DNA of 64,000 nucleotides, taken from Streptomyces sp. NBC_01142 (lineage in GTDB: Bacteria > Actinomycetota > Actinomycetes > Streptomycetales > Streptomycetaceae). Made by a program: the position numbers and the translations under genes. Location of the stretch: contig NZ_JAPEOR010000004.1 of NCBI RefSeq assembly GCF_026341125.1, forward strand, positions 1-64,000. The letters are read 5' to 3'. Under the pieces are notes generated by a model. That model was not told the origin of the DNA and searched no databases. It saw nothing but the letters and a program-made list of their open reading frames with translations. This document shows, piece after piece, positions 46,266-54,845 of this stretch. How positions within the stretch are numbered: the stretch's first letter is position 1; every line of letters starts with the position of its first letter.

Positions 46266-47050
46266 CTAGGTGAGGGTTGCGAGGTACTGGTCGGTTGCGG
46301 CCGGCCCGAGGTGTCGGCGCAGGGCGTCGCCGCGGCGCCAGGTGACGGGCCCGTCGAGTGCGTCCAGCATGCGGGCTGCGGCGATGATGGCGTTCAAGGT
46401 GAAGTCCTGCTTGAATCTGTGGCCGATCCGTCGTTCCAGGGCGGCGTAGGTCTCCGGGAGCGGCAGCTCGAGGGCGAAGCACATCCGGGTGGCCAGGATC
46501 AGCCAGTCCGGTCCGGCGAGGACGCAGTAGACGCAGGAGAGTCGGGGCAGCCCGGTGTCGTAGATGGCGTGGTACTCCAGGCCGTTGGTGGCGATGCTAT
46601 TGGTGGACCTCCTGCTCGGACAGCTCGTGGATGATGTTCCAGGCCAGTACGAGCCGGTTGGCGCTCGTCGTACGGTTGCCGAGGGCTAGTCTGCAGCCGG
46701 CGCATCATTGCCCGGAGGTGCCTGCGCGTGAGGTGGATTCGGCGCCGCGGACGCCCATGACGTTGAGCACGATGGCCTGGCGGTCGAGGCCGAGCTCCCT
46801 CACCCAGGCGGTGATGACAGGCCCAGTGGGGTCGCGCTTCAGCGTGGAGGAGTCGCCGCTTGGCGTCAGGCCACTGCTGGCGGTTCTCGACCATGCCCAG
46901 GAAGCCGCCGCCGGGGGTCACGACGAGGAACGGGATTCCGTAGCGCTCGGCTTGGCGGCGAGCCAGTTCCCGAACGCCCGGCAACTCCCCTTCCGTGTCA
47001 ATCCTGGCTGTGTTGCCGATGCGGTGAAAACCATCTCCTCCTAGCCGTTG
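46266..47050 (-). pseudogene. PAPS-reductase-family gene, broken and truncated
   Basis: Pieces in different frames line up as one protein of the phosphoadenosine-phosphosulfate reductase family, a type common on actinobacterial elements. In order: RIDTEGELPGVRELARRQAE and WPDAKRRLL, then (shifted) KRDPTGPVITAWVRELGLDR, then AWNIIHELSEQEVH, then GLEYHAIYDTGLPRLSCVYC with the CxxC, and ERRIGHRFKQDFTLNAI. At least three frame breaks are present, and the N-terminal SGGKDS loop is missing where the plus-strand gene at 47055 begins. Such proteins normally act on adenylated sulfur compounds or in DNA sulfur modification; this copy cannot work. Confidence 0.75.
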
Positions 47051-47054
47051 AAAC

Positions 47055-47807
47055 ATGGATCATTGGGCGATGACCCAGATGAATCGCGAGTGGGCGATCA
47101 GCAAGCTCAAGTCCTTCCTTGAGACGGCGTCCATCACTTACGTGCCAAGCCCTCCGCAGTCCGTCGGGTTTGGGCACTACAAACTCGACAAGTCCAAAGC
47201 CGAGGTCCTGGCAGCGGCCCAGATCACTGAGCAGATCCTGGATCGAGTCCTGCCCGGGTGGCGAATAGCTGACTGGCCTGAGGGCAAAAGGCAGCCGTAC
47301 TGGCGTGAGCGGGAGGCCGCTCATCGGTCCATCGCTCAGCTGGAAGCTGAGCAGGAGCTGATTGAAAATCTCGGAAGCGGTGCCCCTCAACTCGATGCGG
47401 CGACGCTCCACCCTTGGGTCTGGGGCAGCGTCCAGGGACTCTGGGGCAGTGGCCACTTCCGCGAAGCGGTAGGCATGGCCGGCAAGGCCGTCAACGCCCA
47501 GGCTCAGGCAAAGCTGGGGCGAAGGGACCTTTCCGAGGCAAAGCTCCTGGGGGATGCCTTCTCCACCAAGCCGCCGATCCATGGGCACCCGCGGCTCCGT
47601 TTGGGTGCCGACGACGGCAGCGACACCTTCAGAAGCCGTCACGAGGGTGCGGGCAGCTTTGCCCGCGGCGTCTACTCGGCGATCCGCAACCCCATCGCGC
47701 ACGAGCTTGATCACGAACTGGAGGAGAATCAGGCGCTCGAACAACTGGCCGCCTTCAGCATTCTGGCTCGTTGGGTCGACGAGGCAGATGTTGAGACCGC
47801 GCCGTAG
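47055..47807 (+). CDS. TIGR02391/HEPN-like protein, possible defence toxin (250 aa)
   Basis: Start uncertain: ATG at 47055, or MTQMNREWAI from the ATG at 47070. The last 120 residues follow the TIGR02391 pattern: LHPWVWGSVQGLWGSGHFRE AVG, then KLLGDAF, SRHEGAGSFARGVYSAIRNP IAHE and ALEQLAAFSILARWVDEADV. The RNPIAH segment is a HEPN-type R-x4-H motif, often an RNase site in abortive-infection and toxin systems; whether it is active here is unknown. The first 60 residues form another domain. Base use is less GC-rich than the neighbours, it is on the plus strand, and it abuts a broken gene, all signs of transfer. Confidence 0.75.
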   Translation: MDHWAMTQMNREWAISKLKSFLETASITYVPSPPQSVGFGHYKLDKSKAEVLAAAQITEQILDRVLPGWRIADWPEGKRQPYWREREAAHRSIAQLEAEQELIENLGSGAPQLDAATLHPWVWGSVQGLWGSGHFREAVGMAGKAVNAQAQAKLGRRDLSEAKLLGDAFSTKPPIHGHPRLRLGADDGSDTFRSRHEGAGSFARGVYSAIRNPIAHELDHELEENQALEQLAAFSILARWVDEADVETAP

Positions 47808-47870
47808 CCAGTGGGCTGTTCGTCCCCTGCGCTCCCAGGTGGAAGCGTGCACGATCTAGCGCTTAGGACG

Positions 47871-48167
47871 TCAAGCGACATGTGTGAGGGGTCTGAGGGA
47901 AGCCCAAGGCACCGGAGTATCTCGCGTCTTGACCTGATGGAAGTCCCAGAGGAGACCTCCACCAGCAATCGCCCTGTCGTCGGTGCGGGCAACGATCACA
48001 TCCTCGATGTGCTCGCAGGTCACGTGGTCAACCCGTTGGTCGGCCAGCATCTCCAAGACCGCCTGCGCAGCCACATGGACCTGGTACTCATACCGCCGAA
48101 GCATGACCGAACCCGAATCGTCCGGCGCAACGGTCTCAATCGGATCAGCCACACGCCCCCCTGACAC
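47871..48167 (-). pseudogene. N-terminal fragment resembling the DUF4297/Cap4 nuclease domain
   Basis: 98 residues starting MSGGRVADPIETVAPDDSGS. The core RRYEYQVHVAAQAVLEMLAD then VTCEHIEDVIVART and LLWDFHQVKTRD matches the start of the DUF4297-type restriction-like fold (YQ helix, E-x3-D, and a QVK motif). Full proteins are several hundred residues long; here the frame stops at 47871 beside the HEPN-like gene. Such nucleases are effectors of CBASS-type and other defence systems. This looks like the remains of one. Confidence 0.6.
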
Positions 48168-48508
48168 TCCCCGACACGCAGCGTAAGCGGTGCGACACGG
48201 ATCAGTCGATCACTTCGGCAAAACTCGCAACGTCACACAGGCGCGCCCGTTCGCACTTCGCCCCGCGCCTGTGAACTTCCCTAATAAGACCTACCGAGGC
48301 TCCATCCGGCAGACTCGGTGCCTGGTAGCCGCCGACGGGTGAGCACTCTTTCTTCCCTGGACTTCGAGTCCTGTTGACAGATCGTGCCCCTGTCGGTCGG
48401 CCAGGAGCGAAATCGCTGATGGGATGTCGTGCCCGCCCGATTGCGGCGTGAGCACAGCCTTATTAGGTCGCTGATGGTTCTCCTGCGGGCTGCTGCCGAT
48501 CGAGGTCG
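48168..48508 (+). ncRNA. IS110 left non-coding region, possible bridge RNA
   Basis: No coding frame. IS110-group elements carry a structured bridge RNA in the non-coding end ahead of the recombinase gene (established). This stretch, especially about 48285-48500, has the right place and length and contains repeated short complements (for example GGACTTCGAGTCC near 48359). The exact element end and loops were not determined. Confidence 0.4.
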
Positions 48509-49741
48509 ATGACGGAGGACGAGTTGCTGTTCGTTGGGGACGACTGGGCCCAGGACCACCACGACGTCGAGCTGATGGACGCCACAGGTCGCCGGCTGTC
48601 CAAGGCTCGGCTGCCGGAAGGCGTGGCGGGCATCGAGCGATTGCACGCGATGATCGGGGCCGAGCTCGGCGAGGACAGCAAGGCCGAGGTGGTGATCGGG
48701 ATCGAGACCGATCGGGGCCCGTGGGTGCAGGCGCTGATCGCCGCGGGCTACACGGTGTACGCGGTCAACCCGCTGCAGGCTTCCCGGTATCGGGAACGCT
48801 TGGCGGTGTCGGGGGCCAAGAGTGACGCGGCCGACGCGCACATGCTCGCCGACATGGTGCGCACCGACTCCCACCAACTGCGCCCGGTTTCCGGGGACAC
48901 TGCCGACGCTGAAGCGGTCAAGGTGGTAACGCGCATTCACAAGACCCTGATCTGGGAGCGGACCCGCACCATGCAGCGGCTGCGGCACGCCCTGCTCGAC
49001 TACTTCCCCGCCGCCTTGGAGGCGTTCGAGGACCTGGACGCCCCCGACGTCTTGGAGCTGCTGGCCAAAGCGCCTGATCCGGTCACCGCAGCGAAGCTGA
49101 CGACCACACAGATCAGTGCGGTCCTCAAGCGCGCTCGCCGACGCAACATCGCCGACAAGGCCACCAAGATCCAGGCCGTCCTGCGTGCCAAACACCTGGG
49201 CCAGCCCGCCGCTGTGACCGCGGCCTACGCTGACTCGGTGCGCGCTCTTGTCGCGCTGATGGTCACCTTGAACGAGCAGGTCAACTTCCTGCACCGGCAG
49301 GTCGAGGACTTCTTCGGCCAGCACCCGGACGCTGAGATCATCCGCTCCCAGCCCGGACTGGGCCCGATACTCAGCGCCCGGGTCCTCGCAGAATTCGGCG
49401 ACGACCCGCACCGCTACGCCAGTGCGAAGGCCCGTAAGAACTATGCAGGCACCAGCCCGATCACCCGCGCCTCCGGCAGGAAGAAGGTCGTGACCGCCCG
49501 GTACGTCCGTAATGACCGGCTCATCGACGCCCTTATCGCCCAGGCCTTCTCCGCACTGCGGGCCTCCGCCGGAGCCAGGGCCTACTACGAGCGGCAACGA
49601 GCTCGCGGCATCGAATTCAATGCCGCTCTGCGCCAACTCGCCAACCGGCTCGTCGGCATCCTGCACGGCTGTCTCAAAGCCGGTACACCGTACGACGAGG
49701 CGACAGCTTGGTCCCAGCGAGCCCACGCACTCGCCGCGTGA
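48509..49741 (+). CDS. IS110-family transposase/recombinase (410 aa)
   Basis: ATG at 48509. The N-terminal RuvC-like DEDD domain has FVGDDWAQDHHDVELMDATG, VIGIETDRGPWV and SGAKSDAADAHMLADMVR. A coiled middle follows, and the C-terminal Tnp20 domain has SQPGLGPILSARVLAEFGDD and ARKNYAGTSPITRASGRKK with the serine region. Intact and of normal length. IS110 enzymes recombine without inverted repeats, guided by a bridge RNA. A short remnant of a related 3-prime end lies at 50332-50364. Confidence 0.92.
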   Translation: MTEDELLFVGDDWAQDHHDVELMDATGRRLSKARLPEGVAGIERLHAMIGAELGEDSKAEVVIGIETDRGPWVQALIAAGYTVYAVNPLQASRYRERLAVSGAKSDAADAHMLADMVRTDSHQLRPVSGDTADAEAVKVVTRIHKTLIWERTRTMQRLRHALLDYFPAALEAFEDLDAPDVLELLAKAPDPVTAAKLTTTQISAVLKRARRRNIADKATKIQAVLRAKHLGQPAAVTAAYADSVRALVALMVTLNEQVNFLHRQVEDFFGQHPDAEIIRSQPGLGPILSARVLAEFGDDPHRYASAKARKNYAGTSPITRASGRKKVVTARYVRNDRLIDALIAQAFSALRASAGARAYYERQRARGIEFNAALRQLANRLVGILHGCLKAGTPYDEATAWSQRAHALAA

Positions 49742-49743
49742 CG

Positions 49744-50271
49744 CTACAGCTCGGGCAACCGGTCAACGGGTGTGGGGGACCGCCGCTCTTCCAGCCAGTA
49801 GAGGTAGATCCGCAGGTCAGTTGCCAGGTCACCGGCGATGTAGAGCTCGAAGTCGCGGACGGCAGCGGCTATGCCCTGGCCTGCCCAGGCATCGCTCTCA
49901 TCCCATTTGCTCCGCTGATCGGACAGGTACTGCACGACCTGGCTGCGGTTACGCCACCACTCCCGGACCGTTTCCGGTATCCATCGCGAGTCGCCATCAC
50001 AGCCGTACCCGAGGAACGGGTCGTTGTCTGCCGCCTCGACCAGCAGGGCCGTGTCCGCAGGCGTTCTGGGCTGGCGATAGACGTACTCGCTGAGGTACTC
50101 GCCCCCATAGAGGACGTGAGCGGGTGCCGAAAGCCGTCCCGTCCAGCAGGTGTCGGTCTCCCCGCCGTAGAAGGGCCCGGGGACGTTGAGCCACAGTCGG
50201 TCTTCCCAACGGCCCCGAAAGGCATCGCGGTCCTTGCCGAGGATGGCCACCGGGTCGAAGTAGAGCGTCAC
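49744..50271 (-). CDS. Hypothetical protein (175 aa)
   Basis: GTG at 50271 (VTLYFDPVAILGKDRDAFRG). Contains LWLNVPGPFYGGETDTCWTG, NDPFLGYGCDGDSRWIPETV and WWRNRSQVVQYLSDQRSKWD. A soluble protein of the kind often found beside element genes in Streptomyces; no named family recognised. Its stop is only 2 nt from the IS110 gene end, so the element inserted right next to it. Confidence 0.75.
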   Translation of the reverse strand: MTLYFDPVAILGKDRDAFRGRWEDRLWLNVPGPFYGGETDTCWTGRLSAPAHVLYGGEYLSEYVYRQPRTPADTALLVEAADNDPFLGYGCDGDSRWIPETVREWWRNRSQVVQYLSDQRSKWDESDAWAGQGIAAAVRDFELYIAGDLATDLRIYLYWLEERRSPTPVDRLPEL

Positions 50272-50331
50272 CCGCCGAGACTAGGGCATCCGTTCGAGCT
50301 GAACGACGGGCCGCCGATGGGAAGGGGACTG

Positions 50332-50364
50332 CCTGGTCCCCTGGGCTCACGCGCTCGCCGTTTG
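50332..50364 (+). repeat. Remnant of an IS110 3-prime end
   Basis: TGGTCCC, GCTCACGCGCTCGCCG and TTTGA resemble the last 33 nt of the IS110 gene at 49709-49741 (about three quarters identical). It suggests an earlier related insertion, or a target shared by both. Confidence 0.45.
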
Positions 50365-50477
50365 ACTCTCCAGCTCATGGGATGTCTGTCAAGTTGATGT
50401 GTTCCGCTTGGTTGGCGGAGCCGAGTAATGCTGCTGGAGCCCGTTCGTGTACGCCTGGGGGTGGTAGCGCCTTCAGC

Positions 50478-51345
50478 TCATGCAGCGGCCCGCGGGGTGT
50501 CTGGGCGACGGAGTCGGGCGCTGAGGGTGCGCGCGAGGTTGACCGTAGCGTCGGCCTGCTGACGGGGCCCGTGTGCCGCGTCCATGGTGCGGATGAGAAC
50601 GGATCCCACGATGGTGACGTCGGCGATGCGACTGACGATCGGGGCCTGGGCGGGGGTGGATATGCCGATGCCGACGCCGATGGGCAAGTCGGTCGCGGCC
50701 CGCAGGCGCTGCACGAAGGCGGGGAGCGCGCCGTGGAGGGGGCTTGTGGAGCCGGTGACTCCGGCGACGGCGGGGGCGTAGAGCATGCCGCTGGCGGCGG
50801 CGCAGATGTGGGCGAGGCGGGCGTCGGTTGTCGAGGGTGCGACAACGAACACCGTGTGCAGGCCGACATGTTGGGCAGCAGTGAGCCACGCGTCGGCTTC
50901 TTCGATCGGCAGGTCAGGCAGGATCACCCCGGCGGCGCCTGCTTGCGCCAGGTCACGCGCGGCTCGGCCCGTACTTGAACAGCGGGGGGAAGTACGCCAT
51001 CACGAGCACGCTCGCCGGTGACGTGGCCAGGGACCGGATGATCTCCAGGAGATGCCGGACGCGGAATCCGCCGGCGAGCGACTGGGCGCCGGCACGCTGG
51101 ATCACTGGGCCGTCGAGCGTGGGCTCGCTGAACGGCCAGCCGAGTTCGATCACGTCGGTGACACCGGCGAGGCGGTGCAGGATCCGCAGGCTTTGGGCCT
51201 GGTTGGGGTAGCCCGCGGGCAGGTAGGTGGCCAGGGCCGCCCGGTTGTCGGCACGGGCGCGCGCGAGCACCTGGTCGAATCGCGCGGGCGCGCCGGGCGC
51301 GGGTCCTTCCGGTGGAGGGCTTGTGCCGCGCCAAGTCGCGTTCAT
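50478..51345 (-). pseudogene. trpA: Tryptophan synthase alpha-like gene, frameshifted near 50950
   Basis: ATG at 51345. The first part (ARFDQVLARARADNRAALATYL PAGYP, TDVIELGWPFSEPTLDGPVI, SVLVMAYFPPLFKYG) contains the TrpA catalytic Glu (IELG) and Asp (LDGP). The frame then shifts to RDLAQAGAAGVILPDLPIEE, followed by GLHTVFVVAPSTTDARLAHI, IGVGIGISTP and ADVTIVGSVLIRTM, ending at 50478. Joined, this is a TIM barrel of about 285 residues. TrpA splits indole-glycerol phosphate to indole for TrpB; no trpB is nearby, so a lone TrpA-like indole-producing (BX1/TSG-type) enzyme is possible. It is driven by an array-type promoter and has a perfect leader hairpin. Confidence 0.78.
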
Positions 51346-51421
51346 GGGGGGAGGCAACCAGACCGCGCGGCCCCGGCACTGTGCTCGGGCCTTCGCGTCT
51401 CACCTCTCGGCTCCGCGTTCG

Positions 51422-51454
51422 GGGGTGCTGTTCCGCGTGGCGGAACAGCACCCC
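51422..51454 (-). promoter_or_regulatory. Perfect 15-bp inverted repeat in the trpA-like leader
   Basis: GGGGTGCTGTTCCGC, loop GTG, exact complement. It lies between the promoter (51509-51539) and the start at 51345. It could be an operator, an attenuator or a terminator for the MFS remnant upstream. Confidence 0.55.
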
Positions 51455-51508
51455 ATGTGGGCGATCGGTGTCGGTACCGCCGGTCGGTCCGGCAGGGCGA
51501 GCGAGGGG

Positions 51509-51539
51509 ACGGTAGGGAGCGCCTGCGTTAGCCGGGCAA
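51509..51539 (-). promoter_or_regulatory. Array-type promoter module for the trpA-like gene
   Basis: TTGCCCGGCTAACG and TACCGT, exact 31-nt frame, outside the main array. Its -10 is closest to consensus of all copies. Confidence 0.62.
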
Positions 51540-51812
51540 CGGGGCACGCGCGGGTGGGCGCGAGGTCCAGGTCCGCAGGGTCGGGCGTCGTGGGGTGGAG
51601 GGGGTGTCGATGTGCCGCTTCAGAGCGAGGCAGACGGCGGCGAGGACGCCCAGGGCAAGGCTGGTGGTCCACATGAGTTCCGGTCCGCCGGCATCGAGGG
51701 CGGCGGAACTGATAAGCGGGGCGATGAGAGCGGAGATGCCCATCGTGGAGGCCCAGATGTCGGTGCAGCGGCCCCGGGCATCGTCGGGTGCGAGGCGTTC
51801 GACCACCGTCAT
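51528..51812 (-). pseudogene. C-terminal fragment of an MFS transporter
   Basis: From ATG 51812: MTVVERLAPDDARGRCTDIW then ASTMGISALIAPLISSAALD and WTTSLALGVLAAVCLALKRH. The L-x-P-x2-ARGR loop and two hydrophobic segments match the last third of major facilitator exporters; the first ten or so helices are missing. The stop overlaps the trpA-like promoter. Probably a remnant of a larger transporter gene. Confidence 0.6.
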
Positions 51813-52184
51813 GGGCCACCGCTACTCCTTGGAAACTTAAGAAGGGAGTTGGAGGCGCAGGCGTGTGCTGCGCGGCCGGCCGCGGCAGGGCCGGACGGGC
51901 TCGGTCTGAGGATGCGGGGAACATGAGGGAGGTTGGGGTGCGCTGGTGCCGGTGGCGCCGCCCTGTGGGAGACGACCTTCATGTGGGTTCCGTGGCGCGG
52001 ACCATGTCGCACGGTCACCAGAGCTCGGCGCCCATGATGCCGTCGGACCGCGGGCGGGGTGCTCGGTGGCGTCGGATCGGTGATCGGGCGGCCGTGTCCC
52101 GTGGGGCGGAACGCAGCAGCAAATCGCGGCGCCAGGGCGTGGGACCTTCGCGGCCGGTGAGCCCATGCGGCGCGCGGCGGGGTG
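51813..52184. other. No convincing gene
   Basis: Open frames in both directions are Arg/Pro/Ala-rich shadows. A GGAAACTTAAGAAGG patch at about 51829 is unusually AT-rich for the region. Confidence 0.4.
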
Positions 52185-52217
52185 ACGGTGGTGCCGCTAC
52201 TCGGCTGACCCGCGCAA
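52185..52217 (-). promoter_or_regulatory. Promoter-like module pointing away from the oxoamine synthase
   Basis: Minus-strand TTGCGCGGGTCAGC and CACCGT, two bases longer than usual. No gene follows on the minus strand, so it may be a relic or serve divergent control. Confidence 0.35.
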
Positions 52218-52235
52218 CAGATCGGACCTCACCTG

Positions 52236-53432
52236 ATGGACCTGCTGGAGAAGTGCCGCGCCTATATGCGGGCTGATGAGGCACGCGATGTTGGGCTCTA
52301 CCCGTACTACCCGGCCTTTCAGGGCCCTGCCGAAGGTGGGCAGGCGGTATTGGACGGCGCCGAGGTCTGCATGCTCGGCAGCAACAACTACCGGGCGCTG
52401 AGCGTAAATATGCAGGTGATCGGTGCCGCACAGGACGCGATCGCCCTGTACGGCACGTCCGCGACCGGCTCCCGGCTGCTGAACGGGAACCTCGATTTGC
52501 ACGAGGAGCTCGAGGCGGACCTCGCGGACTTCTTCGGCTACGAGGCGGCCCTGGTGTTCGCCACCGGCTACATGACCAACCTGGGTGTCGTGTCCGCCCT
52601 GGCCGGGAGCGGTGACCTGGTGTATCTGGATGAGAAGGCGCACGCCTCGCTGATCGATGGGGCGCGGCTGGCGAAGGCCTCCGGCGCGGTGGTGCGCTGG
52701 TTCGGCCACAACGATCCCGGTGATCTGGCCCGGCAGCTGGCGGCCGCACCGACGCAGTCGGTCTTGGTCGCCACCGATGGGGTGTTCTCCATGGAGGGTG
52801 ATCTGGCTCCGGTGTCCGAGCTGGTCGCGATCTGCGAGGAGTACGGCGCCACGCTGCTGGTCGACGACGCTCACGGGGTGGGGGTGTTCGGGCGCGGCCG
52901 CGGTGTGATCGAGCAGGCCGGGATGCAGGGCCGGGTGCCGCTGATGACCCTGACGTTCGGCAAGTCTCTGGCCTCGCAGGGCGGTGCGGTCCTGGCCGAC
53001 GCCAAGACGATCGACTTCCTGCGGCACACCTCTCGGCCGCAGATCTTCTCGGCCGGGCTGAGTCCGGCCGACACCGCGGCTGCGCACGCCGCGCTGCGCG
53101 AGATCCGTCGGCGGGCCGATGCCGAGCCTGACGCGCTGGCGGCGGCGGAGCACCTGCGCCGGGCGCTGGACGCGCTCGGGTACGACGTAGCCGGGAGCGC
53201 CAGTCCGGTCCTCCGGGTGCGGTTCCCCGACCAGGTTGCGATGCTGTCGGCGCAGCGCATTCTGGTCGACCACGGGGTCTACACGAACGCCGTGCTGCCG
53301 CCCGCCTGCGAGGGTTACCAGTTGAGGATCGCGTGCACGGACGCGCACACCCCCGACGTGCTGGAGGCGGCGATCGGTGTCTTCGCCTCGCTGCGCGAGG
53401 ACCTGCTCCCCCGCTACCGCCAGGCGGCCTGA
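52236..53432 (+). CDS. Alpha-oxoamine synthase, PLP-dependent (398 aa)
   Basis: ATG at 52236. A class II aminotransferase-fold enzyme of the KBL/AONS/ALAS/SPT family: MLGSNNYRAL, GTSATGSRLLNGNLDLHEEL, FATGYMTNLGVVSAL, DEKAHASLIDGARLA (His136), DGVFSMEGDLAP, LLVDDAHGVGVFGR (Asp211) and TLTFGKSLASQGG with the PLP lysine Lys243. These enzymes condense an amino acid with an acyl-CoA and release CO2. The SRLLNGNLDLHEELE run is nearest to serine-palmitoyltransferase and CqsA types by eye. Full length and intact. Neighbours suggest a small-molecule or signal pathway rather than biotin or haem synthesis. Confidence 0.88.
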   Translation: MDLLEKCRAYMRADEARDVGLYPYYPAFQGPAEGGQAVLDGAEVCMLGSNNYRALSVNMQVIGAAQDAIALYGTSATGSRLLNGNLDLHEELEADLADFFGYEAALVFATGYMTNLGVVSALAGSGDLVYLDEKAHASLIDGARLAKASGAVVRWFGHNDPGDLARQLAAAPTQSVLVATDGVFSMEGDLAPVSELVAICEEYGATLLVDDAHGVGVFGRGRGVIEQAGMQGRVPLMTLTFGKSLASQGGAVLADAKTIDFLRHTSRPQIFSAGLSPADTAAAHAALREIRRRADAEPDALAAAEHLRRALDALGYDVAGSASPVLRVRFPDQVAMLSAQRILVDHGVYTNAVLPPACEGYQLRIACTDAHTPDVLEAAIGVFASLREDLLPRYRQAA

Positions 53433-53435
53433 CCC

Positions 53436-53531
53436 GTGTCGACAGCCATGGTCACCGGAGCCAGCTGCGGCATCGGGCAGCACTTCGCCTCCCCCGGGCA
53501 CACCAACTCCGAGCAGCTCATGGAGAGATGA
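53436..53531 (+). pseudogene. Short-chain dehydrogenase remnant (31 codons)
   Basis: Four bases after the synthase stop, VSTAMVTGASCGIGQHFASP gives the TGAS-x-GIG nucleotide loop of an SDR, then HTNSEQLMER and a stop. An SDR is normally about 250 residues, so only the first 20 are left. An oxoamine synthase followed by an SDR is a common pair (ketone then reduction), so the pathway may once have had this step. Confidence 0.55.
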
Positions 53532-53806
53532 TGATCAGCGATCTGACATCCGCGTCTTGCTCGGGCTGATCCGCGGCGGCGGCTATGTGTACTGGTTCGT
53601 GTAGCGACGGCACACCTACGTGCCGTACTACGACGACATCGAGCCGCTAGAGATCCCCGCCTACACCACAGCGGCGGCGGAGCCGGCTCGGTAGGACTCA
53701 CCGAGCCGCCACGCTCTGCGGTCTCGTCCGGGACCGCCCGGGCAGGTGGCTTGCCCGATCCACCGAGGTCCGCGAGAGCGCGAGACCTCACAGCGTAAGG
53801 AACACC
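53532..53806. other. Remnants and leader of the mIHF gene
   Basis: Short plus-strand frames (VLLGLIRGGGYVYWFV; HTYVPYYDDIEPLEIPAYTT) look like pieces of small genes. AAGGAACACC lies just ahead of the mIHF start. Confidence 0.35.
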
Positions 53807-54121
53807 ATGGCCCTTCCCACTCTCACCAACGACGACCGCGACGCTGCGCGCCAGAAGGCCATCCTCGCCCGTCAGGCCCGCAGCGCGGTCCGGGCGAGCC
53901 TCAAGGCCGGAACTCTCACGCTCGTCCAGGTGCTGAACCGGTCCGACAGCGTCGTCGGCCGCATGCCGGTACGACAGCTGCTGACCGCGCTGCCCGGCAT
54001 CGGACAGGTACGCGCCACCCGTTCGATGAACGCCTTGGGCATCTCGGAGGGACGTCGCGTGCAGAGCCTGGGGCCCGCACAGCGCGCCAAGCTCCTGGAG
54101 GAGTTCCCGGCCGCCGCGTAG
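53807..54121 (+). CDS. mihF: Actinobacterial integration host factor, mIHF (104 aa)
   Basis: ATG at 53807 with AAGGAAC upstream. MALPTLTNDDRDAARQKAIL then RASLKAGTLTLVQVLNRSD, VGRMPVRQLLTALPGIGQVR and NALGISEGRRVQSLG match mIHF/sIHF, a one-subunit DNA-binding protein with a helix-two-turn-helix (LPGIGQVRA region). It bends DNA and assists recombination and nucleoid structure. It is normally a chromosomal core gene next to gmk; that neighbourhood is absent, so this may be an accessory paralogue. Confidence 0.92.
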   Translation: MALPTLTNDDRDAARQKAILARQARSAVRASLKAGTLTLVQVLNRSDSVVGRMPVRQLLTALPGIGQVRATRSMNALGISEGRRVQSLGPAQRAKLLEEFPAAA

Positions 54122-54158
54122 ACCATCTGTCTGGTGGCCGCCGCGGCGCCGGGCCTGG

Positions 54159-54839
54159 TCAGCTGCCTGCGGGGAGCTTGCCGACGGCGGTCTTCATGTG
54201 GCGGTCCACCAGGGCGGGTGCGCCCACCAGCATCACCGCGACGTTGCCCTTGCGTACCGCCATCGTCTTGAGCACCTGCGCTCCGGAGGGCAGTTCCATC
54301 GTCGAGGTGTAGGCGAACTGCTCGTCTCCGAGCTCCGGGGTGGCCGACTTTGCGACCTTCACCTCGATGGGGGTAGTGCCTGCCGTCATCGTGTAGGTGG
54401 GACACGACGTGTAGGCGCCGAACAATCCGCGCAGCTTGCTGGAGAGCACCGAGGGACGGTCGCTGTGCAGCTCCTCGCCGAGCGTGGCGTCCGTGTCATC
54501 GTAGGTGAAGCTGGTCTCCGCCTTCGCGGCGAACATGGTCTCGTCGCCGCTCTGCCCCAGTTTCTCCAGCGCGGAGCACCCCTGGACCGAGACGTCGTCG
54601 AACTTCCCGCTGTCGGACTTCTCCTGGACCTGGACGTATCCAGTGCCGAGGTCCGCCTGCGAGAGCAGCAGAGGGCGCAAGGCACCCTCGGCGAGAGGCT
54701 TCGGTTCCGCCGCCGGCTTGGCCTGGGGCTTCGCGTCGCCGCCTCCTCCCCCGCTGCCGTTGCTGCACCCTGTGATCAGTACGCCGCACAGAGCGGTGGC
54801 CAGCATCCACCGTCGTGTCCCGGCCGTTGAGATGCGCAT
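54159..54839 (-). CDS. Secreted lipoprotein (226 aa)
   Basis: ATG at 54839. The signal peptide has a basic start and hydrophobic core (RRWMLATALCGVLITGCSNG) with lipobox LITGC, so the mature protein would be lipid-anchored outside the membrane at Cys25 or so. A Gly/Pro linker follows, then a sensor-like domain (LSQADLGTGYVQVQEKSD, FTYDDTDATLGEELHSDRPS, MELPSGAQVLKTMAVRKGN) as in many Streptomyces extracytoplasmic lipoproteins. Ligand unknown. Confidence 0.85.
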   Translation of the reverse strand: MRISTAGTRRWMLATALCGVLITGCSNGSGGGGGDAKPQAKPAAEPKPLAEGALRPLLLSQADLGTGYVQVQEKSDSGKFDDVSVQGCSALEKLGQSGDETMFAAKAETSFTYDDTDATLGEELHSDRPSVLSSKLRGLFGAYTSCPTYTMTAGTTPIEVKVAKSATPELGDEQFAYTSTMELPSGAQVLKTMAVRKGNVAVMLVGAPALVDRHMKTAVGKLPAGS

Positions 54840-54845
54840 CAAGAC

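Noticed and set aside
52236..53432. Biotin (bioF) or haem (hemA) synthesis gene
   Set aside because: No other bio or hem gene is near, and the SRLLNGNLDLHEELE run looks more like SPT/CqsA types.
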